From the NCBI RefSeq assembly GCF_000716595.1, contig NZ_JNXC01000053.1, positions 1-57,118 on the forward strand: DNA of 57,118 nt, given 5' to 3'. The translations under genes and the position numbers were made by a program. Below are positions 40,721-48,432 of the stretch, piece by piece. The notes under the pieces are model-generated. The model was not told where the DNA came from. It saw only the letters and a program-made list of their open reading frames with translations, and made no database searches. The first letter of the stretch is position 1. Each line of letters starts with the position of its first letter. The stretch comes from Saccharothrix sp. NRRL B-16314. Its GTDB lineage: Bacteria; Actinomycetota; Actinomycetes; Mycobacteriales; Pseudonocardiaceae.

Positions 40721-42025
40721 TTACCTCTGGTCACCGGGCGCGGTGGCCTGAGGGGTGAGCCGGTAGAGGCCGGAGCCGTGCGCGGGTAGCGAGCGCGACA
40801 ACGTGCCGCTCACCGTGCCGAGGTTCGCTCCCGACCACAAATCGACCACGGTGGCGGAGCCGATCCCGAGGTCGGCCAACGACGCCGACACCGTGGCGTC
40901 GCCGTTGCCGCGGTTGAACAGCGCGAGGTACTTGTCCGGGCTGCCGGGCACGTCCGCGGTCCACGCGGTGTGCGTGCCGCCGAAGAGCTGCCGGTTGTCG
41001 AGGCTGTGCTGGTCGACCGCCAGCACGGCGGCGTTGGTCATCAGCGCCAGCTCGGACTCCCGGTTCCGAGTCAGGTCACCGCCCCACATCAGCGGTGAGC
41101 GGGTGATCGACCACAGGGTCATCAGCGTGCGCTGCTCGTCCGGGGTCAGGTCGGAGTAGCGCGGCGGGCCGAACGGTCCCTGCTGGGACAACCGTCCTAT
41201 CGGGATCATGTCCGGGTCGGGCCACGCGCCGGGCCGCCGGTGCGGCGTCCACGCGTGCAGCCGCTCGAACAGGGCGTCCAAAGAGGACCAGTCGTCCCAC
41301 AGGTCGTTGACGACCCGCCACATGGTGGCGTTGTCCGCGACGTGCGCGCCGTTGTCGGTCGACGTCGGACCGGGCGAGAGGCTGAGCACCATCGGCCGGC
41401 CGCTGCGCCGGATGGCCAGCCTGTACCCCTCGACCTCGGCCTGGTGGTACGTCGGCGCGGCGATGTCGTCGACCTTGACGTAGTCCACGCCCCACGAGGC
41501 GAGCAGGTCGAACTGGGCGTCGAGGTAGGCCTGGGCGCACGGGTTGGTCATGTCCAGGCCCTGGTTCAGGTTGAGCCACGCCGCGGTGGTGCTGTTCGCG
41601 ATCTCCCTCGCACCGCAGTTCGCGCCCGGCACCGGGAGGTCGTCCGCGACCACCTGGCGCGGGATGCCGCGCATCAGGTGCAGGCCGAACTGCAACCCGG
41701 CGGCGTGGACGTAGTCCGCCAGCGGCTTGAAGCCGTTGGCGCCCACCGCGGAGGGGAACCGGGTGGTGTCGGGCCACAGCAGGCCGCCCTCGTCCGTGCG
41801 CAGCCTGGGCTGGAAGTCGGCGTCCTGGTTCGGGCTCCCGGTGCCCTGCCCCGGGTAGTACCACGCCCAGTCGACGACGACGTACCGCCAGCCGTGCTGC
41901 CTGAGGTTGTCGCGCATGTAGTCGGCGTTGGCCTTGACCTGCTCCTCGGTCACGTTCCAGTTGAACGAGTCATAGCTGTTCCACCCCAGCGGTGGGGTCG
42001 TGGCGACCCCGTCGTCCCACTCCAA
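40721..42025 (-). CDS. Cytoplasmic GH27 alpha-galactosidase or beta-L-arabinopyranosidase
   Basis: A 434-aa protein without signal peptide. No ATG or GTG fits; TTG 42025 is preceded by GGAGGAG at proper distance and leaves 17 bases from the GH43 stop. GH27 features: TTPPLGWNSYDSFNWN, YVVVDWAWYYP, nucleophile strand WGVDYVKVDDIAAPTY, acid/base region AWPDPDMIPIG, and the C-terminal beta domain (VVDLWSGANLGTVSG). The lack of export and the operon with an importer imply it hydrolyses imported galactosyl or arabinopyranosyl oligosaccharides. Confidence 0.86.
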   Translation of the reverse strand: MEWDDGVATTPPLGWNSYDSFNWNVTEEQVKANADYMRDNLRQHGWRYVVVDWAWYYPGQGTGSPNQDADFQPRLRTDEGGLLWPDTTRFPSAVGANGFKPLADYVHAAGLQFGLHLMRGIPRQVVADDLPVPGANCGAREIANSTTAAWLNLNQGLDMTNPCAQAYLDAQFDLLASWGVDYVKVDDIAAPTYHQAEVEGYRLAIRRSGRPMVLSLSPGPTSTDNGAHVADNATMWRVVNDLWDDWSSLDALFERLHAWTPHRRPGAWPDPDMIPIGRLSQQGPFGPPRYSDLTPDEQRTLMTLWSITRSPLMWGGDLTRNRESELALMTNAAVLAVDQHSLDNRQLFGGTHTAWTADVPGSPDKYLALFNRGNGDATVSASLADLGIGSATVVDLWSGANLGTVSGTLSRSLPAHGSGLYRLTPQATAPGDQR

Positions 42026-42042
42026 CGCCTGCTCCTCCGAGG

Positions 42043-43632
42043 TCAGGGCCGCGCCTGCTCTGCCCGGGAGCCGTGCTCTTCGAGGGAGCCGTGCTCTTCC
42101 AGGGGACCGTGCTCGAACCAGTCGAACCACGCGGTCCCCTCGGTGGCGTACATGCCGATCACCCGGCCGGTGAAGCCGGTGGCGACCTCCGTGGACAGGT
42201 ACCTGCCGTCCAGCTCGGCCAGCGGTTCCGGGTCGTCGCCGACGTGGAAGGCGACGTAGTCGGGCGCGGCGACGTGCAGGCCCGACGGCTCCTGCTCCCC
42301 CTCCGGCCACCTCCGGGCCGACCGGGTGGTGATCACGAGCGTCACCGGCCCCGGCGGCACGGCACGCGTGGCCGTGACCTGGCGCAGCGGTCCGATGCGC
42401 GCGATGACGCCGACCTGGCCGTCGGCCACCTCCAAGTCGTAGTGGTGCCCCTCGTCCATCCGCACCGACAGGCCGGCACGGCCGGCACTGGGGTCCACGA
42501 GGACCGCGGTCCGGCTCTCGGGGTGTGACTGGCGTCGGCCGACGAACGTGACGCCCGGCCGGTCCAGCGTGGCGCCGGCGGCGTGCAGGGCCAGCCAGCC
42601 CGGCCGTTCGGTCAGCGACCAGGAGCCCTCCGGCCGCGACCTCGGCGAGATCCACCGGGGTTCGAGCTCCGGCGCGTCGAAGTCGTCGCGCTGCGGCAAC
42701 GCCTCCACCGGCTGCGAGCCACCCGGCGCCCGTTCCCGCACGTTCACCGGACCGACGCGGGGCCAGCCGTCCTCCCACCGCACGGGGGTCAGGAACGTCT
42801 CCCGGCCCAGGACGTGGAACTTCGGGCTGTACCCGAGCGGGCGGGTGGCCAGCAGGACCATCCACCACTCGCCCTCAGGGGTGGTGACGAGGTCGGCGTG
42901 GCCGGTGCTCTGGATCGGGTGGTTCGTGCTCCGGTGCGACAGGACCGGGTTGACCGGCGCCGGCTCCCACGGGCCGCGCGGTGACCGCGCCCTGGCCATC
43001 GCGACGGTGTGGCCGCGTTCGGTGCCACCCTCCGCGATCATCAGGTACCACCACTCCCCGATCCGGTACAGGTGGGGCGCCTCCGGCCACTGCAGCCCCG
43101 TACCGGCCCACGCGGGGAACGGCCCTTCCAGCACCTTCCCGGCGTCGGGGTCGACGCGGGCGATCTGCACGCCGGAGAAGCTCGGCCCGTGGGCACCGGC
43201 GAAGGCGCACCAGCAGTTGCCGTCGTCGTCCCACGCCAGGTCGGGGTCGATGCCGGGCAGGTCGAGCCACACCGGGTCCGACCAGGGGCCTTCGGGCCGC
43301 TCGGCGGTGACGACGAAGTTGCCGCCGTGCGAGACGTTCGTGGTGATCATCCAGAACCGGCCGTCGTGGTGCCGGATCGTGGGCGCGTAGATGCCGTCGG
43401 AGGCCATCGCGTCGGCCGGAAGCGGCAGTTGCCCGGGTCGGTCCAGGACGTTGCCGATCTGCCTCCAGTGCACCAGGTCCCGGCTGTGGAAGATCGGCAC
43501 GCCCGGGAAGTACTCGAAGCTGGAGCACACCAGGTAGTAGTCCTCGCCGACCCGGCACACGCTGGGGTCCGGGTGGAAGCCGGGGATCACCGGGTTGTCG
43601 TAGAACGACGCCTCGGGCTTCGGTGGAGTCAT
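42043..43632 (-). CDS. Cytoplasmic GH43 arabinofuranosidase/beta-xylosidase
   Basis: A 529-aa protein from ATG 43632, without signal peptide. The five-blade GH43 domain (about 8-320) has base Asp in NPVIPGFHPDPSVCRVG, second Asp in DLPGIDPDLAWDDDG and acid Glu in GLQWPEAPHLYRIG. The beta-sandwich of the larger GH43 enzymes follows (about 330-515). The C-terminus ends in three near-identical EHG-containing repeats and is probably disordered. Its operon context (after two permeases, before GH27) implies intracellular cleavage of imported arabino- or xylo-oligosaccharides. Confidence 0.92.
   Translation of the reverse strand: MTPPKPEASFYDNPVIPGFHPDPSVCRVGEDYYLVCSSFEYFPGVPIFHSRDLVHWRQIGNVLDRPGQLPLPADAMASDGIYAPTIRHHDGRFWMITTNVSHGGNFVVTAERPEGPWSDPVWLDLPGIDPDLAWDDDGNCWCAFAGAHGPSFSGVQIARVDPDAGKVLEGPFPAWAGTGLQWPEAPHLYRIGEWWYLMIAEGGTERGHTVAMARARSPRGPWEPAPVNPVLSHRSTNHPIQSTGHADLVTTPEGEWWMVLLATRPLGYSPKFHVLGRETFLTPVRWEDGWPRVGPVNVRERAPGGSQPVEALPQRDDFDAPELEPRWISPRSRPEGSWSLTERPGWLALHAAGATLDRPGVTFVGRRQSHPESRTAVLVDPSAGRAGLSVRMDEGHHYDLEVADGQVGVIARIGPLRQVTATRAVPPGPVTLVITTRSARRWPEGEQEPSGLHVAAPDYVAFHVGDDPEPLAELDGRYLSTEVATGFTGRVIGMYATEGTAWFDWFEHGPLEEHGSLEEHGSRAEQARP
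42066..42119 (-). repeat. Triple 18-bp tandem repeat at the 3' end of the GH43 gene
   Basis: Three consecutive 18-base units (42066-42083, 42084-42101, 42102-42119); the first two differ by one base and the third is more diverged. They encode a repeated L-E-E-H-G-S-type hexapeptide. The repeat number may vary by slippage without breaking the frame. Confidence 0.85.
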
Positions 43633-43656
43633 GTTTTCCCTTGCTGTGCGCGGGCT

Positions 43657-44505
43657 TCAGCCCTTGAAGGCGCCGTCGAGGATTCCGGCGACCATGCGTC
43701 GGCCGACGATGACGAACAGGACGACCAGCGGGATCGTGGCCAGGAACGAGCCGGACATGGCCAGGCCGAGGTCGACGTCGTAGCTGTTCTGGAGCGCCTT
43801 GATGGCGATCTGGGCGGTGTAGCGCTCCGGTGACTTGAGCACGATGAACGGCCACAGGAAGTCGTTCCAGGCCGTGACGAACCCGAACAGGCCCAGCACG
43901 AACGCCGCCGGCCGCACGATCGGGAACGCGATGCGCCAGAACACCTGCCCGGTGCTCGCACCGTCGATGCGGGCCGCCTGCATCAGCTCGTCGCTGATGG
44001 TGGCGCTGATGTGCTGGCGCATCCAGAAGATGCCGAACGCGCTGGCCAGCCCCGGCACGATCAGCGCCTGGAGCGTGTCGACCCAGCCCAGCTCGGACAT
44101 GATCAGGTACTGCGGGATGACCGACAGCTGCGTCGGCACCGTCATGGTGAGCACCACGACCAGGAACAGGACGTTGCGGCCCCGGAAGCGCAGCTTGGCG
44201 AAGGCGAACCCGGCCAGCGAGCACAGCACCGCCTGACCGACGCCGATCGTCGTGGCCACGGCCAGGCTGTTGAGCAGCGACTGCACGAACGGCACCGTGT
44301 CCAGGACCAGGCCCGCGAGGTGGAAGAAGTTGTCGCCGGGCACGACCTCGGGCGGCATCTCCGTCGCGGTCGCGGTGTCGCTCGTGGCGACGATGAACAT
44401 CCAGTACAGCGGGAACAGGCACGCGGCGGTGGCCACCGACAGCAGCAGGTAGGTCCACCAGCGGACCCGGTCGATGGGCCGGTGGCGGGGCGCGGTGGTC
44501 GTCAT
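43657..44505 (-). CDS. ABC sugar importer permease (MalG/CUT1 type)
   Basis: A 282-aa protein; ATG 44505 overlaps the previous permease stop as ATGA. Six membrane helices and the EAA loop (DELMQAARIDGASTGQVFWR then IAFPIVRPA) are present, followed by FVTAWNDFLWPFIVL. It pairs with the upstream MalF-type permease and the lipoprotein receptor to import oligosaccharides. No ATPase gene is present nearby, so a shared MsiK-type ATPase probably energises it. Confidence 0.93.
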   Translation of the reverse strand: MTTTAPRHRPIDRVRWWTYLLLSVATAACLFPLYWMFIVATSDTATATEMPPEVVPGDNFFHLAGLVLDTVPFVQSLLNSLAVATTIGVGQAVLCSLAGFAFAKLRFRGRNVLFLVVVLTMTVPTQLSVIPQYLIMSELGWVDTLQALIVPGLASAFGIFWMRQHISATISDELMQAARIDGASTGQVFWRIAFPIVRPAAFVLGLFGFVTAWNDFLWPFIVLKSPERYTAQIAIKALQNSYDVDLGLAMSGSFLATIPLVVLFVIVGRRMVAGILDGAFKG

Positions 44506-45461
44506 CGGTCCGCCTTGATCCGGGTGGACAGCAGGTAGTTGATCGCCGCGATCGCCACGACCATCACGAACAGCGCCACCCCGATCGCCGAGCCGTAGCC
44601 GAACTCGAACTGCCCGAAGCCCTGCTCGTAGAGGAACAGCGTCAACGTCTGGCACTGCCGCACCGCGCCGCAGGTCAGCGGCGCGCCCGAGGCGATCAGC
44701 AGCGGTTCGGTGAAGATCTGGAGGCCGCCGATGGTGGAGGTGACCACGGTGAAGATGATCACTGGCCGCAGGGACGGGATGGTGATGTGGCGGAACCGCT
44801 GCCACGAGCCGGCGCCGTCGATCGCCGCCGCCTCGAACACCGACCGGGGCACGGCTTGCAGCGAGGCGAGGTAGAGCAGGGTGGTGTAGCCGAACCACCG
44901 CCAGGTCACCATCGTCGCGATGAGCACGTGGCTGCCCCAGGTCGACTGGACGAAGTCGACCGGTTCCACGCCGACCAGTCCGAGCAACCAGTTGAGCAGC
45001 CCGTAATCCCGGTCGAACAGCTGCACGAAGACGATCGCGGTGGCCGCCACCGACGTGATGTACGGGACGAGCACCGCCATGCGGAAGAACAGCGCGAACC
45101 GCAGCCGCGCGTGGTTGAGCACGTGCGCCAGCACCAGGGCCAGCAGCAGTTGTGGAACGGTCGACAGCACCCAGATGCTCAGGGTGTTGCCGGTGGCGTT
45201 CCAGAACCGCGGGTCGCCGAACATCCGGGTGAAGTTGTCCACCCCGATGAACACCTGGTCCCCGATGGGGTTCCAGTCGAACAGCGCCACGTAGAACGTG
45301 AACGCGAACGGGAACAGCCCGAACACCCCGAAGATGACGAAGAACGGGGCGATGTAGGCGTACGGCGCCAGGCGCTCACCCAGCCCCCGCGCCTTCGGAG
45401 CGGCGGGGGGCGGCAGAGCGGCCGTGGGGGCTGGGGTGAGCGTGGCGGTCACAGTCGTCAC
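44502..45461 (-). CDS. ABC sugar importer permease (MalF/CUT1 type)
   Basis: A 319-aa protein from GTG 45461 (GTGA overlap with the receptor stop). An N-terminal Pro/Ala-rich tail leads to six helices (AYIAPFFVIFGVFGLFPFAF first). The EAA motif is VFEAAAIDGAGSWQRFRHIT followed by IPSLRPVIIF. A Cys pair (LTCGAVRQCQTL) lies in a periplasmic loop. Second gene of the receptor-permease-permease-GH43-GH27-esterase operon. Confidence 0.93.
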   Translation of the reverse strand: MTTVTATLTPAPTAALPPPAAPKARGLGERLAPYAYIAPFFVIFGVFGLFPFAFTFYVALFDWNPIGDQVFIGVDNFTRMFGDPRFWNATGNTLSIWVLSTVPQLLLALVLAHVLNHARLRFALFFRMAVLVPYITSVAATAIVFVQLFDRDYGLLNWLLGLVGVEPVDFVQSTWGSHVLIATMVTWRWFGYTTLLYLASLQAVPRSVFEAAAIDGAGSWQRFRHITIPSLRPVIIFTVVTSTIGGLQIFTEPLLIASGAPLTCGAVRQCQTLTLFLYEQGFGQFEFGYGSAIGVALFVMVVAIAAINYLLSTRIKADR

Positions 45462-46729
45462 TCGCCGATGGCGGTCTTGATGTTGCGCACCGCGTCGTCC
45501 CAGGCCGTGGCGGGGTTGCCACCGCTCTGCTCGACGTTGGTGATCGCGTTGAGGAATTCCTGGCCGATGGCCGCGCTGTCAGGGCCGATGTAGAACGGCT
45601 TCAGGGCCAGCAGCGAGTCCGTGTAGATCTTGCCGGTCGGCGCGTCGGAGAAGAACGAGTCCTTCGCGTCGGTGAGCTTGGCGTCCTTGTAGACCGAGGG
45701 GGTGGAGGGCAGTGCGCCGACGCGGGTGAAGTGCTCCAGCTGACCCGCGGGTGACTGCATCTCCTTGATGTAGTTCCAGGCGGCCTGCGGGTTCTTCGCG
45801 CGCTTCGGGATCGCGAGGTAGCTGCCGCCCCAGTTGCCGCCGCTGCCGGGGATCTTGGCGATGTCCCACTTGCCCTTGGTGTCGGGCGCGGTGCTGCGGA
45901 TCGAGTTGAGCATCCACGACGGCGCGGACACCGCGGCGTACTGGCCCTGCGCCATGCCGGCGCTCCACGCGCTCTCGAACGAGGACTGCCCGGCGGTGAT
46001 CCCGGCGGTGGCCGCCTTGATGCCGAGCTCGAACGCCGTCTTCACCTGTGGGTTGGTGCTGTAGACCAGCTTGCGGTCGGCGCTGTAGTACTTCTCGGAG
46101 ACCTGGTTGACCGCCTGGTAGAACACGCTGGTCGCCGCGTTGTCGGTGAACGCCTTGCCGGTGGCCTGCTTGTAGCGCTTACCGGTCTCGATGAACGCGT
46201 CCCACGTCGGCCACAGGGCGCTCACCGACTCTCTGTCCGTGGGCAGCCCGGCCGCGGCGAAGAGGTCGGTCCGGTAGGCCACCGCCATGCCGCCGACGTC
46301 GGTGGGCACGCCCAGCACCTCGCCGTCCTTGGCGACGCTCTGCTCCCACACCCAGTCCAGGTAGTCGCCCTTGACGTCGTCGGCGCCCAGGGTCCGCAGG
46401 TCGACGAAGTTCTGCGGCTGCTCCACGAACTGCGGCAGGTTGTCGCCCTGGATCAGCACCAGGTCCGGCACCTTCCCGCCGGCCAGCGCGGTCGTCAACG
46501 ACTGGGCGGTCTCGGTCGAGGTGCCGACCTCGGTCAGCTTGATCTGGATGTCCGGGTGCTTCGCCTGGTACGCGTCGACGGTCAGCTTCTGGTTGATGGC
46601 GGAGAACGACCAGAACTCGAACGACTTGCCGTCCCCTTCCCCACCTCCGCCGCCCCCGGTCCCGGGGGTGCAGGCAGTGACGAGGGCCAGGGCCGTGGCG
46701 GCGGCGAACAGGGGCAAGCGGAGTTTCAC
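45458..46729 (-). CDS. ABC sugar importer substrate-binding lipoprotein
   Basis: A 423-aa protein from GTG 46729 with GGAGAAGC upstream. A lipoprotein signal (LFAAATALALVTACTPG, lipobox VTAC) is followed by a Gly-rich linker and a family-1-type (MalE-like) binding fold: FEFWSFSAINQKLTVDAYQA, KVPDLVLIQGDNLPQFVE, GVPTDVGGMAVAYRTDLFAA. First gene of the importer operon under an AraR-like operator. The likely ligands are arabino-, xylo- or galacto-oligosaccharides, judging from the hydrolases that follow. Confidence 0.93.
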   Translation of the reverse strand: MKLRLPLFAAATALALVTACTPGTGGGGGGEGDGKSFEFWSFSAINQKLTVDAYQAKHPDIQIKLTEVGTSTETAQSLTTALAGGKVPDLVLIQGDNLPQFVEQPQNFVDLRTLGADDVKGDYLDWVWEQSVAKDGEVLGVPTDVGGMAVAYRTDLFAAAGLPTDRESVSALWPTWDAFIETGKRYKQATGKAFTDNAATSVFYQAVNQVSEKYYSADRKLVYSTNPQVKTAFELGIKAATAGITAGQSSFESAWSAGMAQGQYAAVSAPSWMLNSIRSTAPDTKGKWDIAKIPGSGGNWGGSYLAIPKRAKNPQAAWNYIKEMQSPAGQLEHFTRVGALPSTPSVYKDAKLTDAKDSFFSDAPTGKIYTDSLLALKPFYIGPDSAAIGQEFLNAITNVEQSGGNPATAWDDAVRNIKTAIGE

Positions 46730-46862
46730 GACGCTTCTCCAAGGTGTGCGAGAACAGGCGGCATCACCACCGGGCAGTTGACCACCGCCGGACGGCAATT
46801 CTGTGTGCACCGGGTCGAGCGCCTGCCGCACGCGCGTACGAAAGTTTCGGCCTCAACTCCGA

Positions 46863-46906
46863 TTGTTAGCGATCACGACAGTAAGCCGTGTCACAACCGT
46901 CGTCAA
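46863..46906 (-). promoter_or_regulatory. Importer operon promoter with AraR-like operator at the start site
   Basis: On the minus strand TTGACG (46906-46901) and TACTGT (46883-46878) are exactly 17 bp apart. The 16-bp TTGTTAGCGATCACGA (46863-46878) begins at the end of the -10 and covers the predicted start point, a classic repressor position. A weaker related sequence (TTGTTAACGCGAACTA) lies at 46973-46988. Confidence 0.6.
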
Positions 46907-46911
46907 GAAGC

Positions 46912-46966
46912 CTTGCCACCACTCGGCATGCGGTGGGTGGCAAGTGCCCTGAGTGGACACTTGCCA
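46912..46966 (-). terminator. Two mutually exclusive hairpins between the GH43 gene and the importer operon
   Basis: Three complementary segments are present: 46912-46920, 46936-46946 and 46958-46966. The middle one pairs perfectly over 9 bp with either neighbour. In transcripts leaving the GH43-CBM6 gene, one hairpin would exclude the other. It may be a terminator for the upstream operon or an attenuator deciding read-through into the importer genes. Confidence 0.45.
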
Positions 46967-46998
46967 TCCACTTTGTTAACGCGAACTATCAAAGCCTC

Positions 46999-48381
46999 CT
47001 AGGCGGTGAACTGCCACCAGTTCACGTTGAACAGGTAGCCGCTGCCACCGGTGAACCGCAGGTAGAGGTCCCGGGTGCCGGTCGCGCCGCTGATCGGGCA
47101 GGAGACGGTGGCCCAGTTCTGCCAGCCGCCGGTGCCGGAGACACCGCAGCGACCCACCACCGAACCGCTCGGGCTGTCCAGCCGTACCTCGACGGTGCCG
47201 CCGGCGGCGGCCGAGGCGACCCGAGCGCTGAACGACCTCGCGCCCCCGCCGAACGCGACGCCCTTCACCTTGACGTTGTCCCCGTTCTCGATCCAGCCGA
47301 TGTTCATCCCGCCCTCGGACGACGGTTCGGTCTCGATGCCCGAACCCCAGGCGATCGTCTCGGCCTCCTGGCGGACGAACGGGTTGAGCGTGCCCGCCTG
47401 CGGTGCGCCGCCCGTGGTCATGTTGATGGTCGGGATGGTGCCGTCGGCGTTGTAGGAGAACTTCTCCACCGCCACGGAGCGGGTGAAGCCACCACCGCCG
47501 GGAAGGGCGCCGTTGTGGTAGAAGAAGTACGAACTGCCCTTGAAGTCCACGATGCCCGCGTGGTTGGTGAAGCTGCCGCCCTGGGTGGGCATGACGGTGC
47601 CGCGGTAGGTCCACGGCCCGGTGGGGCTGGGCGCGGTCGAGTAGGCGATGAACTCCGAGCAGCACTTGGCCGCGAACACGTTGTAGTACAGGCCGTTGCG
47701 CTTGTAGACCCAGGGACCTTCCTCGTAGAGGGTGGGCCGGGCGGCGTCACCGGTGCGGGTGCCGAAACCGGCCGTGGTGAGCGGGATCTGGGTGGGGCTG
47801 CCCGAGAACGAGGTCATGTCGGCGTTGAGCCGCACGTACCACAGGTTCGGGTTGCCCCAGTACAGGTAGGCCTGGCCGTTGTCGTCGATGAAGACGGTCG
47901 GGTCGATCTCGCCGTTCTCCACCAGCGGGCGGCCGATGGCGTCGCGGAACGGTCCGGTGGGGCTGTCGGCGACGCCCACACCGATGGCCATGCGACCGGT
48001 CGCCCGGTTGACCACCGGCACGTACCAGTAGAACTTGCCGTTGCGCTGGATCGCCTGCCCGGCCCAGGCGTCCTGCTTCGCCCAGGAGAACGTGGCCACG
48101 CTCATCGGTGACCCGTGGTCGGTCCAGTTCACCATGTCGTCGGAGGACCAGACGCGCCACTCCTTCATCGTGAACCACGTCGAGGCGTCCTCGTCGTGTC
48201 CGGTGTAGAGGTAGACGCGTCCGTTGTGGACCAGCGGAGCCGGGTCGGCGGTGTAGATGTGCTGCACGATCGGGTTGTCCGCCTTGGCCATCGCGGGCGT
48301 CAGCGCCAACGCGCAGACGATCGCCGCGAGCAGGGCGCCCGCGCGTCGCGGGAACGCCGGGGACACCAGCGCTGATCTCAT
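46999..48381 (-). CDS. Secreted GH43 + CBM6 enzyme
   Basis: A 460-aa protein from ATG 48381. A signal peptide ends near AMAKADN. The GH43 domain (about 36-320) begins IYTADPAPLVHNGRVYLYTG (base Asp), continues NGEIDPTVFIDDNGQAYLYW (second Asp) and TLYEEGPWVYKRNG (acid Glu). CBM6 (about 330-460: FVRQEAETIAWGSGIE, NVNWWQF) is C-terminal. The arrangement is that of xylan-active arabinofuranosidases/xylosidases. Co-transcribed with the GH27-RICIN gene (51-base gap). Confidence 0.92.
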   Translation of the reverse strand: MRSALVSPAFPRRAGALLAAIVCALALTPAMAKADNPIVQHIYTADPAPLVHNGRVYLYTGHDEDASTWFTMKEWRVWSSDDMVNWTDHGSPMSVATFSWAKQDAWAGQAIQRNGKFYWYVPVVNRATGRMAIGVGVADSPTGPFRDAIGRPLVENGEIDPTVFIDDNGQAYLYWGNPNLWYVRLNADMTSFSGSPTQIPLTTAGFGTRTGDAARPTLYEEGPWVYKRNGLYYNVFAAKCCSEFIAYSTAPSPTGPWTYRGTVMPTQGGSFTNHAGIVDFKGSSYFFYHNGALPGGGGFTRSVAVEKFSYNADGTIPTINMTTGGAPQAGTLNPFVRQEAETIAWGSGIETEPSSEGGMNIGWIENGDNVKVKGVAFGGGARSFSARVASAAAGGTVEVRLDSPSGSVVGRCGVSGTGGWQNWATVSCPISGATGTRDLYLRFTGGSGYLFNVNWWQFTA

Positions 48382-48432
48382 GGGAACACCTCCGGGAGGA
48401 ACGTCGGTCGGTATCGGGGCGCGCGGTTTCCG

